Assembly (NCBI GenBank): GCA_002030045.1
Contig: LQBI01000033.1
Span: 56,240 to 120,239 of the forward strand
Source of the DNA: Candidatus Aegiribacteria sp. MLS_C
Lineage (GTDB): Bacteria; Fermentibacterota; Fermentibacteria; Fermentibacterales; JCC-6
DNA length: 64,000 nt
Direction: 5' to 3'
The notes beneath the pieces were generated by a model. The model was not told the DNA's origin. It saw only the letters and a list, made by a program, of their open reading frames with translations, and made no database searches. Both the position numbers and the translations under genes were made by a program. Below are positions 7,839 to 16,746 of this stretch, piece after piece (position 1 is the first letter of the stretch; every line of letters starts with the position of its first letter).

Positions 7839-8321
7839 TCAGAAGGTCCTCTCGATGAAGGGCAGCGACCGGAGCTTGTCGTTGGCGTTCCGCAGCCTGA
7901 TGGATATCACCTCGGAGAAGGCCCGGAATACCTTCAAACCTATCCTGGGATTCTCGTTCAGGATAGCCGATACCTCCGAGTGCTGGACCTTGGCCAGCTC
8001 GACCCTGGTGTGAGCGTAGACGGACGCGCTCCTGCTCATCCTGTCGAGAAGCACCATCTCGCCGAAGAAGTCGCCCGCCTCCAGTATTCCCAGTATCTGC
8101 TCTATTCCCTCGAAGGTCTTCTTGGTGACCCTTACCTTCCCCGAGAGGATGAGGAACAGCTGCTCCCCCGGATCATCCTCCCTTATTATGACGCTGTTGG
8201 GGGTCAATTCCGCATACCTGGCCTTATTCGTAAAAAGCTCCAGCTCCCCGGGCTCCAGTTGCTGGAAGAGGTAGGCGTTCCTGAAGACATCCAGGTGCTC
8301 GCTGGTGAATCCATCGCTCAT
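7839..8321 (-). CDS. Cyclic nucleotide-binding (Crp/CAP_ED) domain protein
   Basis: A 160-residue protein consisting of one cyclic-nucleotide-binding fold: FQQLEPGELELF, then SVIIREDDPGEQLFLILSGKVRV, then LGILEAGDFFGEMVLLD followed by RSASVYAHT. The phosphate-binding cassette GEMVLLDRMSRSASV resembles the canonical G-E-x-A-L...R-A form, with M replacing the usual A/S. There is no DNA-binding domain after it, so it is not a complete Crp regulator. The start at 8321 has GGAAGGA upstream and overlaps the end region of rqcH. The role is unknown. Confidence 0.8.
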   Translation of the reverse strand: MSDGFTSEHLDVFRNAYLFQQLEPGELELFTNKARYAELTPNSVIIREDDPGEQLFLILSGKVRVTKKTFEGIEQILGILEAGDFFGEMVLLDRMSRSASVYAHTRVELAKVQHSEVSAILNENPRIGLKVFRAFSEVISIRLRNANDKLRSLPFIERTF

Positions 8322-8325
8322 GTCG

Positions 8326-9942
8326 TCATTCCTTCCGCGGGGACCGTGCTCGCCTGCCGGGACCGCCGGCACCCAGGTCGATGAATATGGTCTTCTCCCT
8401 GGAATAGGTTACCTGTCCGGTCCTTCCATTCCTGACCCTGTTAACATACTGAACCCTGGTGTAGTCGACAGGTATGACCCCGGTGGAGACTCCGCTTCCT
8501 GAGGCGGCCAGGGCCGCTGCCTCCCTTATTACGCCGGCGGGCGGGTTTTCTCCTCTCCCATCGAGCTTGAGGACCACGTGTGCACCGGGTATCCCCCTGG
8601 CGTGCAGCCATATGTCGCCTCTCTTCCCGATCCTGAAGGTGACGACCTCGTTCTGCCTCGCGTTACGGCCCACGAAGCACCGCCACCCTTCTGAAAGCTC
8701 CCTCGGCAGCGGCTCGATCCCGTTTTTCCCATTGTTCACGGCGGATCTCCGCTGTCCCTCGAGCTTCAGATCGAGTTCCGCGATCCCCAGGGAGCCCGAT
8801 GACCCGATGGAAGACTCCAGATCATCTATGGCGGCAAGGGTCTCATTCAGCCGGGATTCCAGGCTTTGTCTCTCGAGGGTGCTGTTGGAGGCCTTCCTGA
8901 AGAACCTGGAGGCGTTGGCTTTGAGGGACCTGCAGGGTTTCAGGGGAATGGTGTGCTCCCTCCCTTCCCAGTCGGTCAGTCTTATCTCCTCCAGGCCCTT
9001 CCTGCCGCTGTCCTCCAGGGAGAGCAGCAGACTGCCCCATATTCGGTAGTCTTCCGGTGGGACCAGCCGGTCCAGAGCATTCCGAATGCGGTCTCTCCTG
9101 CTCCTGAGCCGCGAAAGCCTGGTGTTCAGGATTCCGCGCCAGGTTTCCAGTTTCTCCTCCCTGATACCGCGGACCCTTCCCGGCCCCTGATGCGATAGGG
9201 GATCCTCCAGAGGCCCTCCAGGTCCGAGCCTGACCGGCAGCGGGCCCTCCGGTCCCAGCCATGGACTGAACCTCCCTTCCAGGAGGTCCTTTTCGAGGGA
9301 CGCCAGCGCATCGGCCACCGGGACTCCTCTTGACCCTGCTTCCCGCAGGATTGCCCGGGCCGTCACCGGACCAACTCCCTCGAGCCTGCGGCAGAGGAGC
9401 CGGAAGGAAGCTCCGGAAGCCAGATCGGCCGCCAGTTCGGGGCTTGATGCCCAGCTTCCGGGAGGAAGACCCGAAGGGGGAGGAGGCACGTACCTGCTCC
9501 CGGGTACTACGGTCCTGTACCTGCTCATGTCACCGGTCACCCTGCGGGTGCAGGCTATTACGCGGCAGTCGTCCGACCTGACGAGAATGATGTTGGAATT
9601 CCTGCCGGTTGCCTCGAAGATGAGCCTGGTGTCAACGGCACCATAAAGGAGCCGGGTTCCGAACCGGAGTTCCAGGACCCTGTCGAAGCCCTGCTGGACA
9701 ACCTCCTCGACCACAGCCCCCCGGAGGTTGTCAGCCCAGACGTTCCCTAGGGGTTCGGACATTCCGGTCCGTTCTCCCCAGATCAGTCCCGGGCTGTCCG
9801 GACTGGCGCAGAGGGTCAGGGTCCCTCCCCGGAAGACCAGTCCTATCCCGTCCCTGACGGGTCTGTCCACTTCAAGGCAGACCTCGCCGCGGACCAGTCG
9901 GGAGACCAGCGGGACGATACAGCTCAGGTAGACACCCTCCAA
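8326..9942 (-). CDS. rqcH: NFACT/RqcH-type ribosome quality-control protein
   Basis: RqcH binds obstructed 50S subunits and adds C-terminal alanine tails to stalled nascent chains. The 538 residues show an NFACT-N domain (about 1-180, with FEATGRNSNIILV), a helix-hairpin-helix (GVGPVTARAILREAG), a long central coiled coil (about 250-400), and the NFACT-R domain with FVGRNARQNEVVTFRIGK then GDIWLHARGIPGAHVVLK. The start is TTG (9942) with AAGGGAG nine bases upstream, giving MEGVYLS, close to the M-D-G opening of the family. It has also been annotated as a fibronectin-binding protein. First gene of its unit. Confidence 0.9.
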   Translation of the reverse strand: MEGVYLSCIVPLVSRLVRGEVCLEVDRPVRDGIGLVFRGGTLTLCASPDSPGLIWGERTGMSEPLGNVWADNLRGAVVEEVVQQGFDRVLELRFGTRLLYGAVDTRLIFEATGRNSNIILVRSDDCRVIACTRRVTGDMSRYRTVVPGSRYVPPPPSGLPPGSWASSPELAADLASGASFRLLCRRLEGVGPVTARAILREAGSRGVPVADALASLEKDLLEGRFSPWLGPEGPLPVRLGPGGPLEDPLSHQGPGRVRGIREEKLETWRGILNTRLSRLRSRRDRIRNALDRLVPPEDYRIWGSLLLSLEDSGRKGLEEIRLTDWEGREHTIPLKPCRSLKANASRFFRKASNSTLERQSLESRLNETLAAIDDLESSIGSSGSLGIAELDLKLEGQRRSAVNNGKNGIEPLPRELSEGWRCFVGRNARQNEVVTFRIGKRGDIWLHARGIPGAHVVLKLDGRGENPPAGVIREAAALAASGSGVSTGVIPVDYTRVQYVNRVRNGRTGQVTYSREKTIFIDLGAGGPGRRARSPRKE

Positions 9943-10000
9943 TACCCTTTTCTCCCTTCGTTGCCTCTGTTCACGGGACGGCCGTGCTGACGATCGATTA

Positions 10001-10009
10001 TGTTAATAT
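10001..10009 (+). promoter_or_regulatory. Candidate extended -10 promoter for the yicC operon
   Basis: TGTTAATAT (10001-10009) has the form of an extended -10 element (TG, one base, then TAATAT), about 50 bp before the yicC ATG. No good -35 box is visible. It is the only AT-rich hexamer in the 117-bp divergent gap between rqcH and yicC. Confidence 0.35.
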
Positions 10010-10059
10010 ACTTCGTGACCGGCCCTTTCCATCGGACCATTCACAGCTGAAGGGACCTT

Positions 10060-10941
10060 ATGAGATCCATGACCGGATTCGGCCGAGGTACCGTAACGGG
10101 AGAAGGATATGCCGTGACCGTCGAGATCAAGTCGGTGAACCACAGGAGCCTCAGCCTGTCCGTAGGTTTGCCTGACGAACTCTCTTCCCTTGAACCGAGA
10201 GTGCGGCAGGCCGTTCAGGAGATGTTCTCCAGGGGCAGGATAAGGGTCGATGCAAGTCTCGAGACCTCGGGGATCGGGGGCAGCGGTCTGGTGCTGGATG
10301 TCGACGCCGCATCGGCCTATGTGGCTGCCGCGGAGAAGCTCCGGAGCGAGTACGGTGCTACGGGCGAGATACCCCTGTCCGTGTTCCTGGGACTTCCCGG
10401 TGTAATGAGAAAGGTCGAGGTATCCGATGCAGGTCAGGAAGAGCTGTCATCGGCATTTGAAAGTGCCCTGGAGCAGGCCCTCCTTCAGCTGGACACCACG
10501 CGTACAAGGGAGGGCGGCGACCTGGCAGCGTTCCTGATCGACCGTCTTCTGGCCATCGGTAACAAGGCCCGCCCGGTGACGGCGGCACAGAAGAGGACTG
10601 CGGGGGAACGTTTCGAGAGAATGAGGGAGAGAGTATCGGAACTGGCCTCCGAAGCGGGGATGGACACGGACAGGATGGCCCTGGAACTGGCACTGATGGC
10701 GGACAGAGGAGATGTTACCGAGGAGGTCCAGAGGCTTCTCAGCCATATAGACCACGCTCTGGAGACCATATCCGGAGGGTCCGGCCCGGTGGGCAGGAGG
10801 CTGGAGTTCATCATGCAGGAGATGCACAGGGAACTCAACACCATGGGCGCCAAGGTGGACGATGCCGGACTGGCCTCTGAAGTGGTGGACATGAAAAGCC
10901 TGCTGGCAACACTCAGGGAACAGGCAGCGAATGTGGAATGA
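10060..10941 (+). CDS. yicC: YicC/YloC family endoribonuclease
   Basis: A 293-residue protein opening MRSMTGFGRG, the signature of the YicC family, followed by VEIKSVNHRSLSLSVGLP. It closes with GRRLEFIMQEMHRELNTMGAKVDD, the conserved C-terminal block. Characterised homologues are endoribonucleases that act on small RNAs. AAGGGA lies six bases before the ATG. As in many bacteria it is immediately followed by gmk, here overlapping it by 11 bp, and it starts a long plus-strand operon. Confidence 0.92.
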   Translation: MRSMTGFGRGTVTGEGYAVTVEIKSVNHRSLSLSVGLPDELSSLEPRVRQAVQEMFSRGRIRVDASLETSGIGGSGLVLDVDAASAYVAAAEKLRSEYGATGEIPLSVFLGLPGVMRKVEVSDAGQEELSSAFESALEQALLQLDTTRTREGGDLAAFLIDRLLAIGNKARPVTAAQKRTAGERFERMRERVSELASEAGMDTDRMALELALMADRGDVTEEVQRLLSHIDHALETISGGSGPVGRRLEFIMQEMHRELNTMGAKVDDAGLASEVVDMKSLLATLREQAANVE

Positions 10942-12256
10942 GGGTCTGACCGTTCGTCCCGGACACGGCCGAATCCGTTTCGAATGCGGCGGGCTTTTCG
11001 TCCTTGCAGGTCCTTCCGGGGCGGGAAAGACCACTCTTGCCCACCACCTGGTGGACACGTTCGAGGGGACCGTTTTCTCGGTCTCGGCCACCACCAGGCC
11101 TCGAAGGGGAAGCGAGAGGGACGGTGTCGACTACTTCTTCGTCACCAGGGAGGATTTCCTGAATAGGATCCGTGAGGGGTATTTCCTGGAGCATGCGGAG
11201 GTGCACGGACACCTCTACGGCACGTGCGGCGACTGGGTCCGGCGGCAGCTGGCCTCGGGGCGCAGCGTGGTGCTGGACATAGACGTTCAGGGAGCGCTTC
11301 AGGTGAAGGCGGCTTTCCCGGCCTCCGTACTGGTGTTCATACTTCCTCCCGACCCCGAGACCCTTCGAGGCAGGCTGGAGAAGAGGGATACCGACGATCC
11401 GTCGGTGGTCGACCGCAGGATGGATGCGGCGGTCCGGGAAACCGGATGGATCGGGTCCTTCGATTACTTCGTAAGGAACGACGACCTGGACTCCGCCGGG
11501 CTCCAGGTTGAATCCATCTTCCGCGCCCGGTGTCTCGGGCTGGACGACATGGCCTTTCCGGCCGAGGCCCTTGCCCTCTGCCCCGATATTTTCAGCGGAA
11601 TCGAATACTGGGAAGGCAGGAGGGTCATAGTAACCTCGGGACCCACCAGGGAGCCCGTGGACGACGTGAGGTTCGTCTCCAACAGGTCCAGCGGCCTGAT
11701 GGGACGCTGCCTTGCCCAGGCCTTCAGGGATGCAGGCGCGGAGGTCCTCTTCGTCACCGGCCCCTCCTGCCACACCCCTCTCTGCGGCGTGGAGACCATC
11801 GGGATTGAGACCGCGGAAGACCTCATGGAGGTCCTTCTTCGTGAAACCGGAGGAGCGGACCTGCTGGCCATGGCCGCCGCCGTATCAGATTTCAGGCCCT
11901 CGTCAAGGGCCGAAGGCAAGCTGGAACGCTCGGAAGGCATGACACTTGAACTGGAGCCTACTCCCGACATACTTGAAACCCTCGGGGACAGGATACCGGA
12001 CATGTGCCCGGTGCTGGCCTTCGCACTGGAGTTCGGCCCGGACGGGCGCACACGGGCCGCGGAGAAGATGGTCAGGAAGGGGGCGGAAGCGGTATTCCAC
12101 AATCCGGGGGACGTTGAAGGCTCCGGTATGGAGAGCGGGGCGAACCAGGGTGAGCTGATGTTCCGCGACGGTTCGTCCCTGGAGGTGCCCAGGGCTTCCA
12201 AGAGGTACATCGCCCAGATACTGGCCGCCGCCATGGGACGCCGGCTGAGGACCTGA
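10931..12256 (+). CDS. Fused guanylate kinase and phosphopantothenoylcysteine synthetase (Gmk-CoaB)
   Basis: One 441-residue frame with two enzymes. Residues about 22-205 are guanylate kinase (GMP to GDP): P-loop GPSGAGKTT, SVSATTRPRRGSERDGVDY, and SVVLDIDVQGAL. Residues about 228-441 are the CoaB half of coenzyme A synthesis, joining cysteine to 4'-phosphopantothenate: RVIVTSGPTREPVDDVRF, the N-R-S-S-G-L-M-G motif, LLAMAAAVSDFRP, PTPDILETLG and KMVRKGAEAVFHN. No CoaC (decarboxylase) domain is present. No stop or frameshift lies between the halves. In many genomes gmk is followed by rpoZ and coaBC; here rpoZ is not seen and the two neighbours have merged. Confidence 0.9.
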   Translation: MWNEGLTVRPGHGRIRFECGGLFVLAGPSGAGKTTLAHHLVDTFEGTVFSVSATTRPRRGSERDGVDYFFVTREDFLNRIREGYFLEHAEVHGHLYGTCGDWVRRQLASGRSVVLDIDVQGALQVKAAFPASVLVFILPPDPETLRGRLEKRDTDDPSVVDRRMDAAVRETGWIGSFDYFVRNDDLDSAGLQVESIFRARCLGLDDMAFPAEALALCPDIFSGIEYWEGRRVIVTSGPTREPVDDVRFVSNRSSGLMGRCLAQAFRDAGAEVLFVTGPSCHTPLCGVETIGIETAEDLMEVLLRETGGADLLAMAAAVSDFRPSSRAEGKLERSEGMTLELEPTPDILETLGDRIPDMCPVLAFALEFGPDGRTRAAEKMVRKGAEAVFHNPGDVEGSGMESGANQGELMFRDGSSLEVPRASKRYIAQILAAAMGRRLRT

Positions 12257-12266
12257 GGAGGAGACC

Positions 12267-13001
12267 ATGGAAGGGGATAGGCGAAGGCCGGAAGGCAGGT
12301 CCGACCCGTTCTGGAACTCCGTGGCAAGCTTCGGCATCGAGGAGATCTTCGCTCTGCCGGATTGGATAGGCGAAGGGAAGACCGCTACTGCCCCGGTGGG
12401 AAGGGTCCCTTCCTCGATGGATGTCCAGACGGAACTGGCCGCCCTGGCGGAGAGGGTGGGTGACTGCCGTGGATGCAGGCTTTGCGAGGCCCGGAACTCC
12501 ATAGTCTTCGGAGGCGGCAATCCCTCGGCCGGCATACTGCTGATAGGCGAGGGTCCGGGTGCCAGCGAGGACGAGCGAGGAATACCCTTCGTGGGGAAGG
12601 CCGGTCAGCTGCTGGACAGGATACTGGAGTCCATCGGGCTGGACAGGGAGAGCGTCTACATAACGAACATCGTGAAATGCCGTCCGCCGAACAACAGGAC
12701 CCCATCCAGCGACGAGGTCGCCGCCTGCTGGTGGATACTCGAGGAGCAGATACGAATAATGGAACCGGGTGTGATAGTCACCCTGGGCGCACCGGCCAGC
12801 AGGACTATCATCGGGACCTCCGACGGCATCGGTCGGCTGAGGGGATCGGTGCACAGGTTCGGTGACATTCCCGTACTGCCCACCTACCACCCCGCCGCCC
12901 TGCTGCGAACGCAGGCCCTCAAACGTCCGGTATGGGAGGACATGAAGCTTCTCAGGACGCTTCTGAAGAAGCTGGGACTTCCCGGGAAGGGAGAGCCGTG
13001 A
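12267..13001 (+). CDS. Family 4 uracil-DNA glycosylase (iron-sulfur type)
   Basis: Removes uracil from DNA. Of 244 residues, the first 60 or so are a variable leader. The catalytic domain then starts with C-R-G-C-R-L-C-E-A-R, which carries 4Fe-4S ligands. Motif A is GEGPGASEDERGIPFVGKAG, followed by VYITNIVKCRPPNNRTP, an A-C-W-W cysteine, and the DNA-intercalating motif PTYHPAALLR (about residue 205). It begins 10 bp after gmk-coaB with GAGGAG upstream. Its TGA overlaps the dnaB ATG by one base. Confidence 0.92.
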   Translation: MEGDRRRPEGRSDPFWNSVASFGIEEIFALPDWIGEGKTATAPVGRVPSSMDVQTELAALAERVGDCRGCRLCEARNSIVFGGGNPSAGILLIGEGPGASEDERGIPFVGKAGQLLDRILESIGLDRESVYITNIVKCRPPNNRTPSSDEVAACWWILEEQIRIMEPGVIVTLGAPASRTIIGTSDGIGRLRGSVHRFGDIPVLPTYHPAALLRTQALKRPVWEDMKLLRTLLKKLGLPGKGEP

Positions 13002-14362
13002 TGGCCGAGGAAGCCGGACACAGGCCCCCTCAAAGCCTGGATGCGGAGAGGAGCGTCCTGGGAGCGATGCTCCTGGACCAGGAGCTGGCGGTGGAATCCC
13101 TCGATTCCCTCAACACTGAGGACTTCTTCGACCGCAAGCACAGGATGATATTCCAGGCCTGTCGGGAACTGGATTCAAGGAACAGCGTGATCGACATGGT
13201 CACGGTATCCGAGGAACTCTCAAGGCGGAAACACCTCGAGGAGGCGGGAGGTGTTGACTACCTCGCGTCCCTCACCGACGAGATCCCGCTCCTGTCCAAC
13301 GTGATGGAGTACATCAGGATAATCAGGGACAAGTCCATGCTGAGGCAGCTGCTGACCGTCAGCCGGGAGAGCATAAACGAGGTCCTCGAGAGCGGGGAGG
13401 ACGTCCAGGTCATCCTGGACAACGCCGCAAGCAAGGTAATGGCCATAACCGAGTCCAGGTCCTCCGGGGAGTTCCGGCCCATCTCACAGCTTGTCTCCAG
13501 GGCCATCGAGGAGCTGGAGAACCTCCGGAACACCAAGGAATACGTCACCGGTCTTCCCACCGGGTTCAAAGCCCTGGACAGAATGACCACCGGGTTCCAT
13601 ACGGGAGAGCTGATCATACTTGCCGCACGACCGGGAGTGGGCAAGACCAGCATGGCCCTTAACATGGCCGCCCACATAGCCAGGGAGACCGAGAGGGCCG
13701 TTGCGATATTCAGCCTGGAGATGTCCGACGAGAAGCTTACCACGAGGATGCTATGCGCCGACGCACACATCGGGACGAAGCCCATCATAGAGGGCACTCT
13801 GGCGCAGAAGTACATGTACGACCTGCAGGAAGCCGCCGACAGGCTTCAGAGGATGAACATCTTCATAGACGACAAGGCCGGTATCGGTTCCATGGAGGTG
13901 AGGGCAAAGGTCAGGAGCCTGAAACGCAGGGAGGACCTCTGCATGGTCTTCATCGACTACCTTCAGCTCATGAGGGGGGACGGGAAGGCCGAGAACAGGC
14001 AGCAGGAGATCGCACGCATATCCGGTGACCTGAAGGCCCTGGCCAAGGAGATGGAGATACCCGTCATGGCACTGTCCCAGCTCAGCAGGATGGCCACCAG
14101 GCGCAGCGGACCGCCGCAGCTCAGCGACCTTAGGGAGAGCGGGGCCATAGAGCAGGACGCCGATCTGGTCATGTTCCTTCACCAGCCCGCCTTCAGCGAG
14201 GAGGCGGAGGACGAGATGGGGGACGGCGTCGACTACTGGAACAGGGAGACCATACTGAAGATAGGGAAGCAGAGGAACGGTCCTCTCGGAAACATCCGGC
14301 TCAAGTTCAGGGCCGACATAACGAAGTTCTTCCCCGACGAGTCCGAAGAGGGCGAACTGTAG
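13001..14362 (+). CDS. dnaB: Replicative DNA helicase DnaB
   Basis: Hexameric 5'-3' helicase at the replication fork. Of 453 residues, the N-terminal domain (PQSLDAERSVLGAMLLDQE ... FFDRKHRMIFQA) precedes a RecA-like core with Walker A ARPGVGKTS (about residue 209), Walker B VFIDYLQLM, LSQLSR and the C-terminal SGAIEQDADLVMFLHQP. No intein is present. The ATG at 13001 overlaps the UDG stop (TGATG), and AAGGGAG precedes it. The longer frame starting at 12932 lies inside the UDG gene and lacks such support. Confidence 0.97.
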   Translation: MAEEAGHRPPQSLDAERSVLGAMLLDQELAVESLDSLNTEDFFDRKHRMIFQACRELDSRNSVIDMVTVSEELSRRKHLEEAGGVDYLASLTDEIPLLSNVMEYIRIIRDKSMLRQLLTVSRESINEVLESGEDVQVILDNAASKVMAITESRSSGEFRPISQLVSRAIEELENLRNTKEYVTGLPTGFKALDRMTTGFHTGELIILAARPGVGKTSMALNMAAHIARETERAVAIFSLEMSDEKLTTRMLCADAHIGTKPIIEGTLAQKYMYDLQEAADRLQRMNIFIDDKAGIGSMEVRAKVRSLKRREDLCMVFIDYLQLMRGDGKAENRQQEIARISGDLKALAKEMEIPVMALSQLSRMATRRSGPPQLSDLRESGAIEQDADLVMFLHQPAFSEEAEDEMGDGVDYWNRETILKIGKQRNGPLGNIRLKFRADITKFFPDESEEGEL

Positions 14363-14370
14363 GGAGTAGT

Positions 14371-15750
14371 TTGGCGAGGAAGAGGACGGTATTCTTCTGC
14401 AGCGAGTGCGGGGGGGAGTCATCAGGGTGGTCCGGGAAGTGCCCGCACTGCGGCGCCTGGAACACCATGGTGGAGGAAACTGTGACCGGCGGTCCCTCCA
14501 GGACCGGCATCCCCCCGGGAGAGGTCCCATCGCCCGTTCCGCTCGGCAGCATATCCCTCCAGGAGGGCGAGAGGCTGGTCTCGGGCCTGGAGGAGCTGGA
14601 CAGGGTGATGGGAGGCGGTGTCCTCAGGGGTTCGGTGAACCTGATAGGCGGGGAGCCCGGCATAGGGAAGAGCACGCTGATGCTCCAGGTGTCCGCGCTG
14701 ATGGCGGACCGGGGAGAGACGGTCCTGTACGCCACCGGAGAGGAATCTCCCGAGCAGGTGGCGGGAAGGGCCGGCAGGACCTCCTCCATGAGGGAAGGGG
14801 TAAGCGTGCTGGCGGCAACGGACCTGGACACGGTCCTGTCATGCCTTTCCAGGAACGGGTATACCATGCTGGTGGTCGACTCCATACAGACACTCTACTC
14901 CACGGACCTCTCGTCCGCTCCCGGTTCGGTCTCCCAGGTGAGGCACTGCACGTCGGAACTCATAAGGAACTGCAAGACGAGGGGCATGACCGCCTTCATC
15001 GTAGGTCACGTGAACAAGACCGGTTCCCTGGCCGGTCCCAAGGTCCTTGAACACCTGGTTGATTCCGTGGTATACTTCGAGGGCGAGGGGGACCGTGTCT
15101 ACAGGCTGCTGCGGGCCGCGAAGAACCGGTTCGGTTCCACCAACGAGCTGGGAGTCTTCGAGATGACCTCCGAAGGTCTCAGGAGCGTGAGCGAGGTGTC
15201 GGCCTACTTCCTGAGGAGGGATGACGCTCAGCGGAGCGGTACGGTGATAACCGCGGTGATGGAAGGTACCAGGCCTTTCCTGGTGGAGGTACAGGCCCTT
15301 ACCAGCACCACCAGGTACGGTTATCCCCAGAGGAGCGTGAACGGCATGGATTCCCGCCGGCTTCCGATGCTCCTCGCGGTTCTGGAGAAGCGGTGCGGAA
15401 TGGACCTGGGCAACCAGGACGTGTATGTCAACGTTGCCGGCGGGGCGAGCCTCGCGGACCCCGGGGCCGACCTGGGCGTATGTCTTGCGGTTGCGTCCAG
15501 CAGACTGGAGAAACCTGTCAGGAAAGGTGTTGTAGTAAGCAGCGAGATAGGTCTCGGCGGAGAGCTGAGACCGGTCACTCATTTCGACCTGAGGCTGAGG
15601 GAGTCCCTCAGTCTTGGATTCTCAATTCTCGCGGGGGCCTCCGCGGATGCGGACAGGTCCGGCGACGGGGCGGAGGGCTACGGTAATTTGTTCGATTCTA
15701 TCGAAGGCCTTCTCTCCGATATCAGAGAAAAAGGAGGAGACTGGTTATGA
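14371..15750 (+). CDS. radA: DNA repair protein RadA/Sms
   Basis: A RecA-related ATPase that promotes branch migration in recombination. The 459 residues have an N-terminal zinc finger (CSECGG ... CPHCGAW), Walker A GGEPGIGKST, the RadA-specific KNRFGSTNELGVFEM, and a C-terminal Lon-like domain with VYVNVAGGASLADPGADLGV and SSEIGLGGELR. The start is TTG at 14371 with AGGGAG upstream, eight bases after dnaB. It overlaps the next start by four bases. Confidence 0.97.
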   Translation: MARKRTVFFCSECGGESSGWSGKCPHCGAWNTMVEETVTGGPSRTGIPPGEVPSPVPLGSISLQEGERLVSGLEELDRVMGGGVLRGSVNLIGGEPGIGKSTLMLQVSALMADRGETVLYATGEESPEQVAGRAGRTSSMREGVSVLAATDLDTVLSCLSRNGYTMLVVDSIQTLYSTDLSSAPGSVSQVRHCTSELIRNCKTRGMTAFIVGHVNKTGSLAGPKVLEHLVDSVVYFEGEGDRVYRLLRAAKNRFGSTNELGVFEMTSEGLRSVSEVSAYFLRRDDAQRSGTVITAVMEGTRPFLVEVQALTSTTRYGYPQRSVNGMDSRRLPMLLAVLEKRCGMDLGNQDVYVNVAGGASLADPGADLGVCLAVASSRLEKPVRKGVVVSSEIGLGGELRPVTHFDLRLRESLSLGFSILAGASADADRSGDGAEGYGNLFDSIEGLLSDIREKGGDWL

Positions 15751-16742
15751 AGTTATCGGGCTGGGAAGTACGCGTACTTTTCATTCTCGTTCTCGGCCTG
15801 CTGGGGACATTCGCATTCGACGGCTTTTCCGTATCCCCCTGGTACGGGCTCACGGGCCTCGGCATAGGCATCGCAGCGGTTGCGCTGCAGGTGTCCTTCG
15901 TGAAGATACCGGCCGATGAGCTCATATACACCACCGTTGGCGCCATCATCGGCCTCGTTGCAGGGATACTCGTCCTTCTGGCCCTGAAGCTGGCCGACTT
16001 CCCCGAACCTGCCGACGGCGTGACCCCCCTGGTCATGATACCCTTCGCGTTCTCCTACGTCTTCGCCCACGTGGCGTTCACCAAGGGGAAGAAACTGGGT
16101 CTCATGGAGCGGGCTACCGAGGTGGAGACCCCTTCCGCCGCTCCCATTCTAGTAGATCTGACGGGCATGGTCGACGGCAGGGTGGCCGACATGGTGATAG
16201 CCGGGCTGATAAGGGGTCCCTTCATCCTGTCATCCACCCTGAAGTCCCGTCTGGAGGAGATGATAGAATCCGGAGACATAATAGAGAGGGGAAGGGGCAG
16301 AAGAGGGATGGAGACCCTGGAGAGACTTGAGGAGGCTGCGGGGAATTCCGGCGGTATCCAGCTCAGGGACTTCGGAAAACCCGACCGCGAGAAGTTCAGG
16401 ATGCTGGAGTTCATGCGGAAGGAGAGGTGCTCCCTCCTCAGCAGCGACAGCGAGCTGCTGGACATCGCGGCCAAGGAGGGCAACCACGTCATCAACCTGG
16501 AGGAGGTCGGCCCCGCTGCCAGACCCGTCGTCCTGCCCGGGGAGTTCCTCTCGCTCAAGCTGATAAGAAAGGGAAGGAACCCGAAGCAGGCGGTGGGATT
16601 CACGGAGGACGGCACGATGGTGGTGGTGGAGGATGCCGAGGAGCTGATCGGGAGCACCGTGGACGTGGAAGCTCACACGACCTTCAGGTCCACGGGCGGA
16701 ACGATGGTTTTCGCCAGGCTGAAGGAGCAGAACGGTAGCTGA
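15747..16742 (+). CDS. PIN/TRAM domain membrane protein (YacL-like)
   Basis: A 331-residue protein with four hydrophobic helices (residues 8-115), then a PIN nuclease-like domain (about 130-250: ILVDLTGMVDGRV, RGRRGMETL, LLSSDSELLDIA) and a C-terminal TRAM-like RNA-binding domain (PVVLPGEFLSLKLIRKGRNP ... VVVEDAEELIGSTVDV). This order matches YacL. The first aspartate (V-D-L-T) and the D of S-S-D-S are kept, but the glutamate normally after F-V-L-R appears replaced in FILSSTLKSRL, so nuclease activity is uncertain. The start overlaps radA by four bases with AGGAGGAGA upstream. Confidence 0.88.
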   Translation: MKLSGWEVRVLFILVLGLLGTFAFDGFSVSPWYGLTGLGIGIAAVALQVSFVKIPADELIYTTVGAIIGLVAGILVLLALKLADFPEPADGVTPLVMIPFAFSYVFAHVAFTKGKKLGLMERATEVETPSAAPILVDLTGMVDGRVADMVIAGLIRGPFILSSTLKSRLEEMIESGDIIERGRGRRGMETLERLEEAAGNSGGIQLRDFGKPDREKFRMLEFMRKERCSLLSSDSELLDIAAKEGNHVINLEEVGPAARPVVLPGEFLSLKLIRKGRNPKQAVGFTEDGTMVVVEDAEELIGSTVDVEAHTTFRSTGGTMVFARLKEQNGS

Positions 16743-16746
16743 TCCT

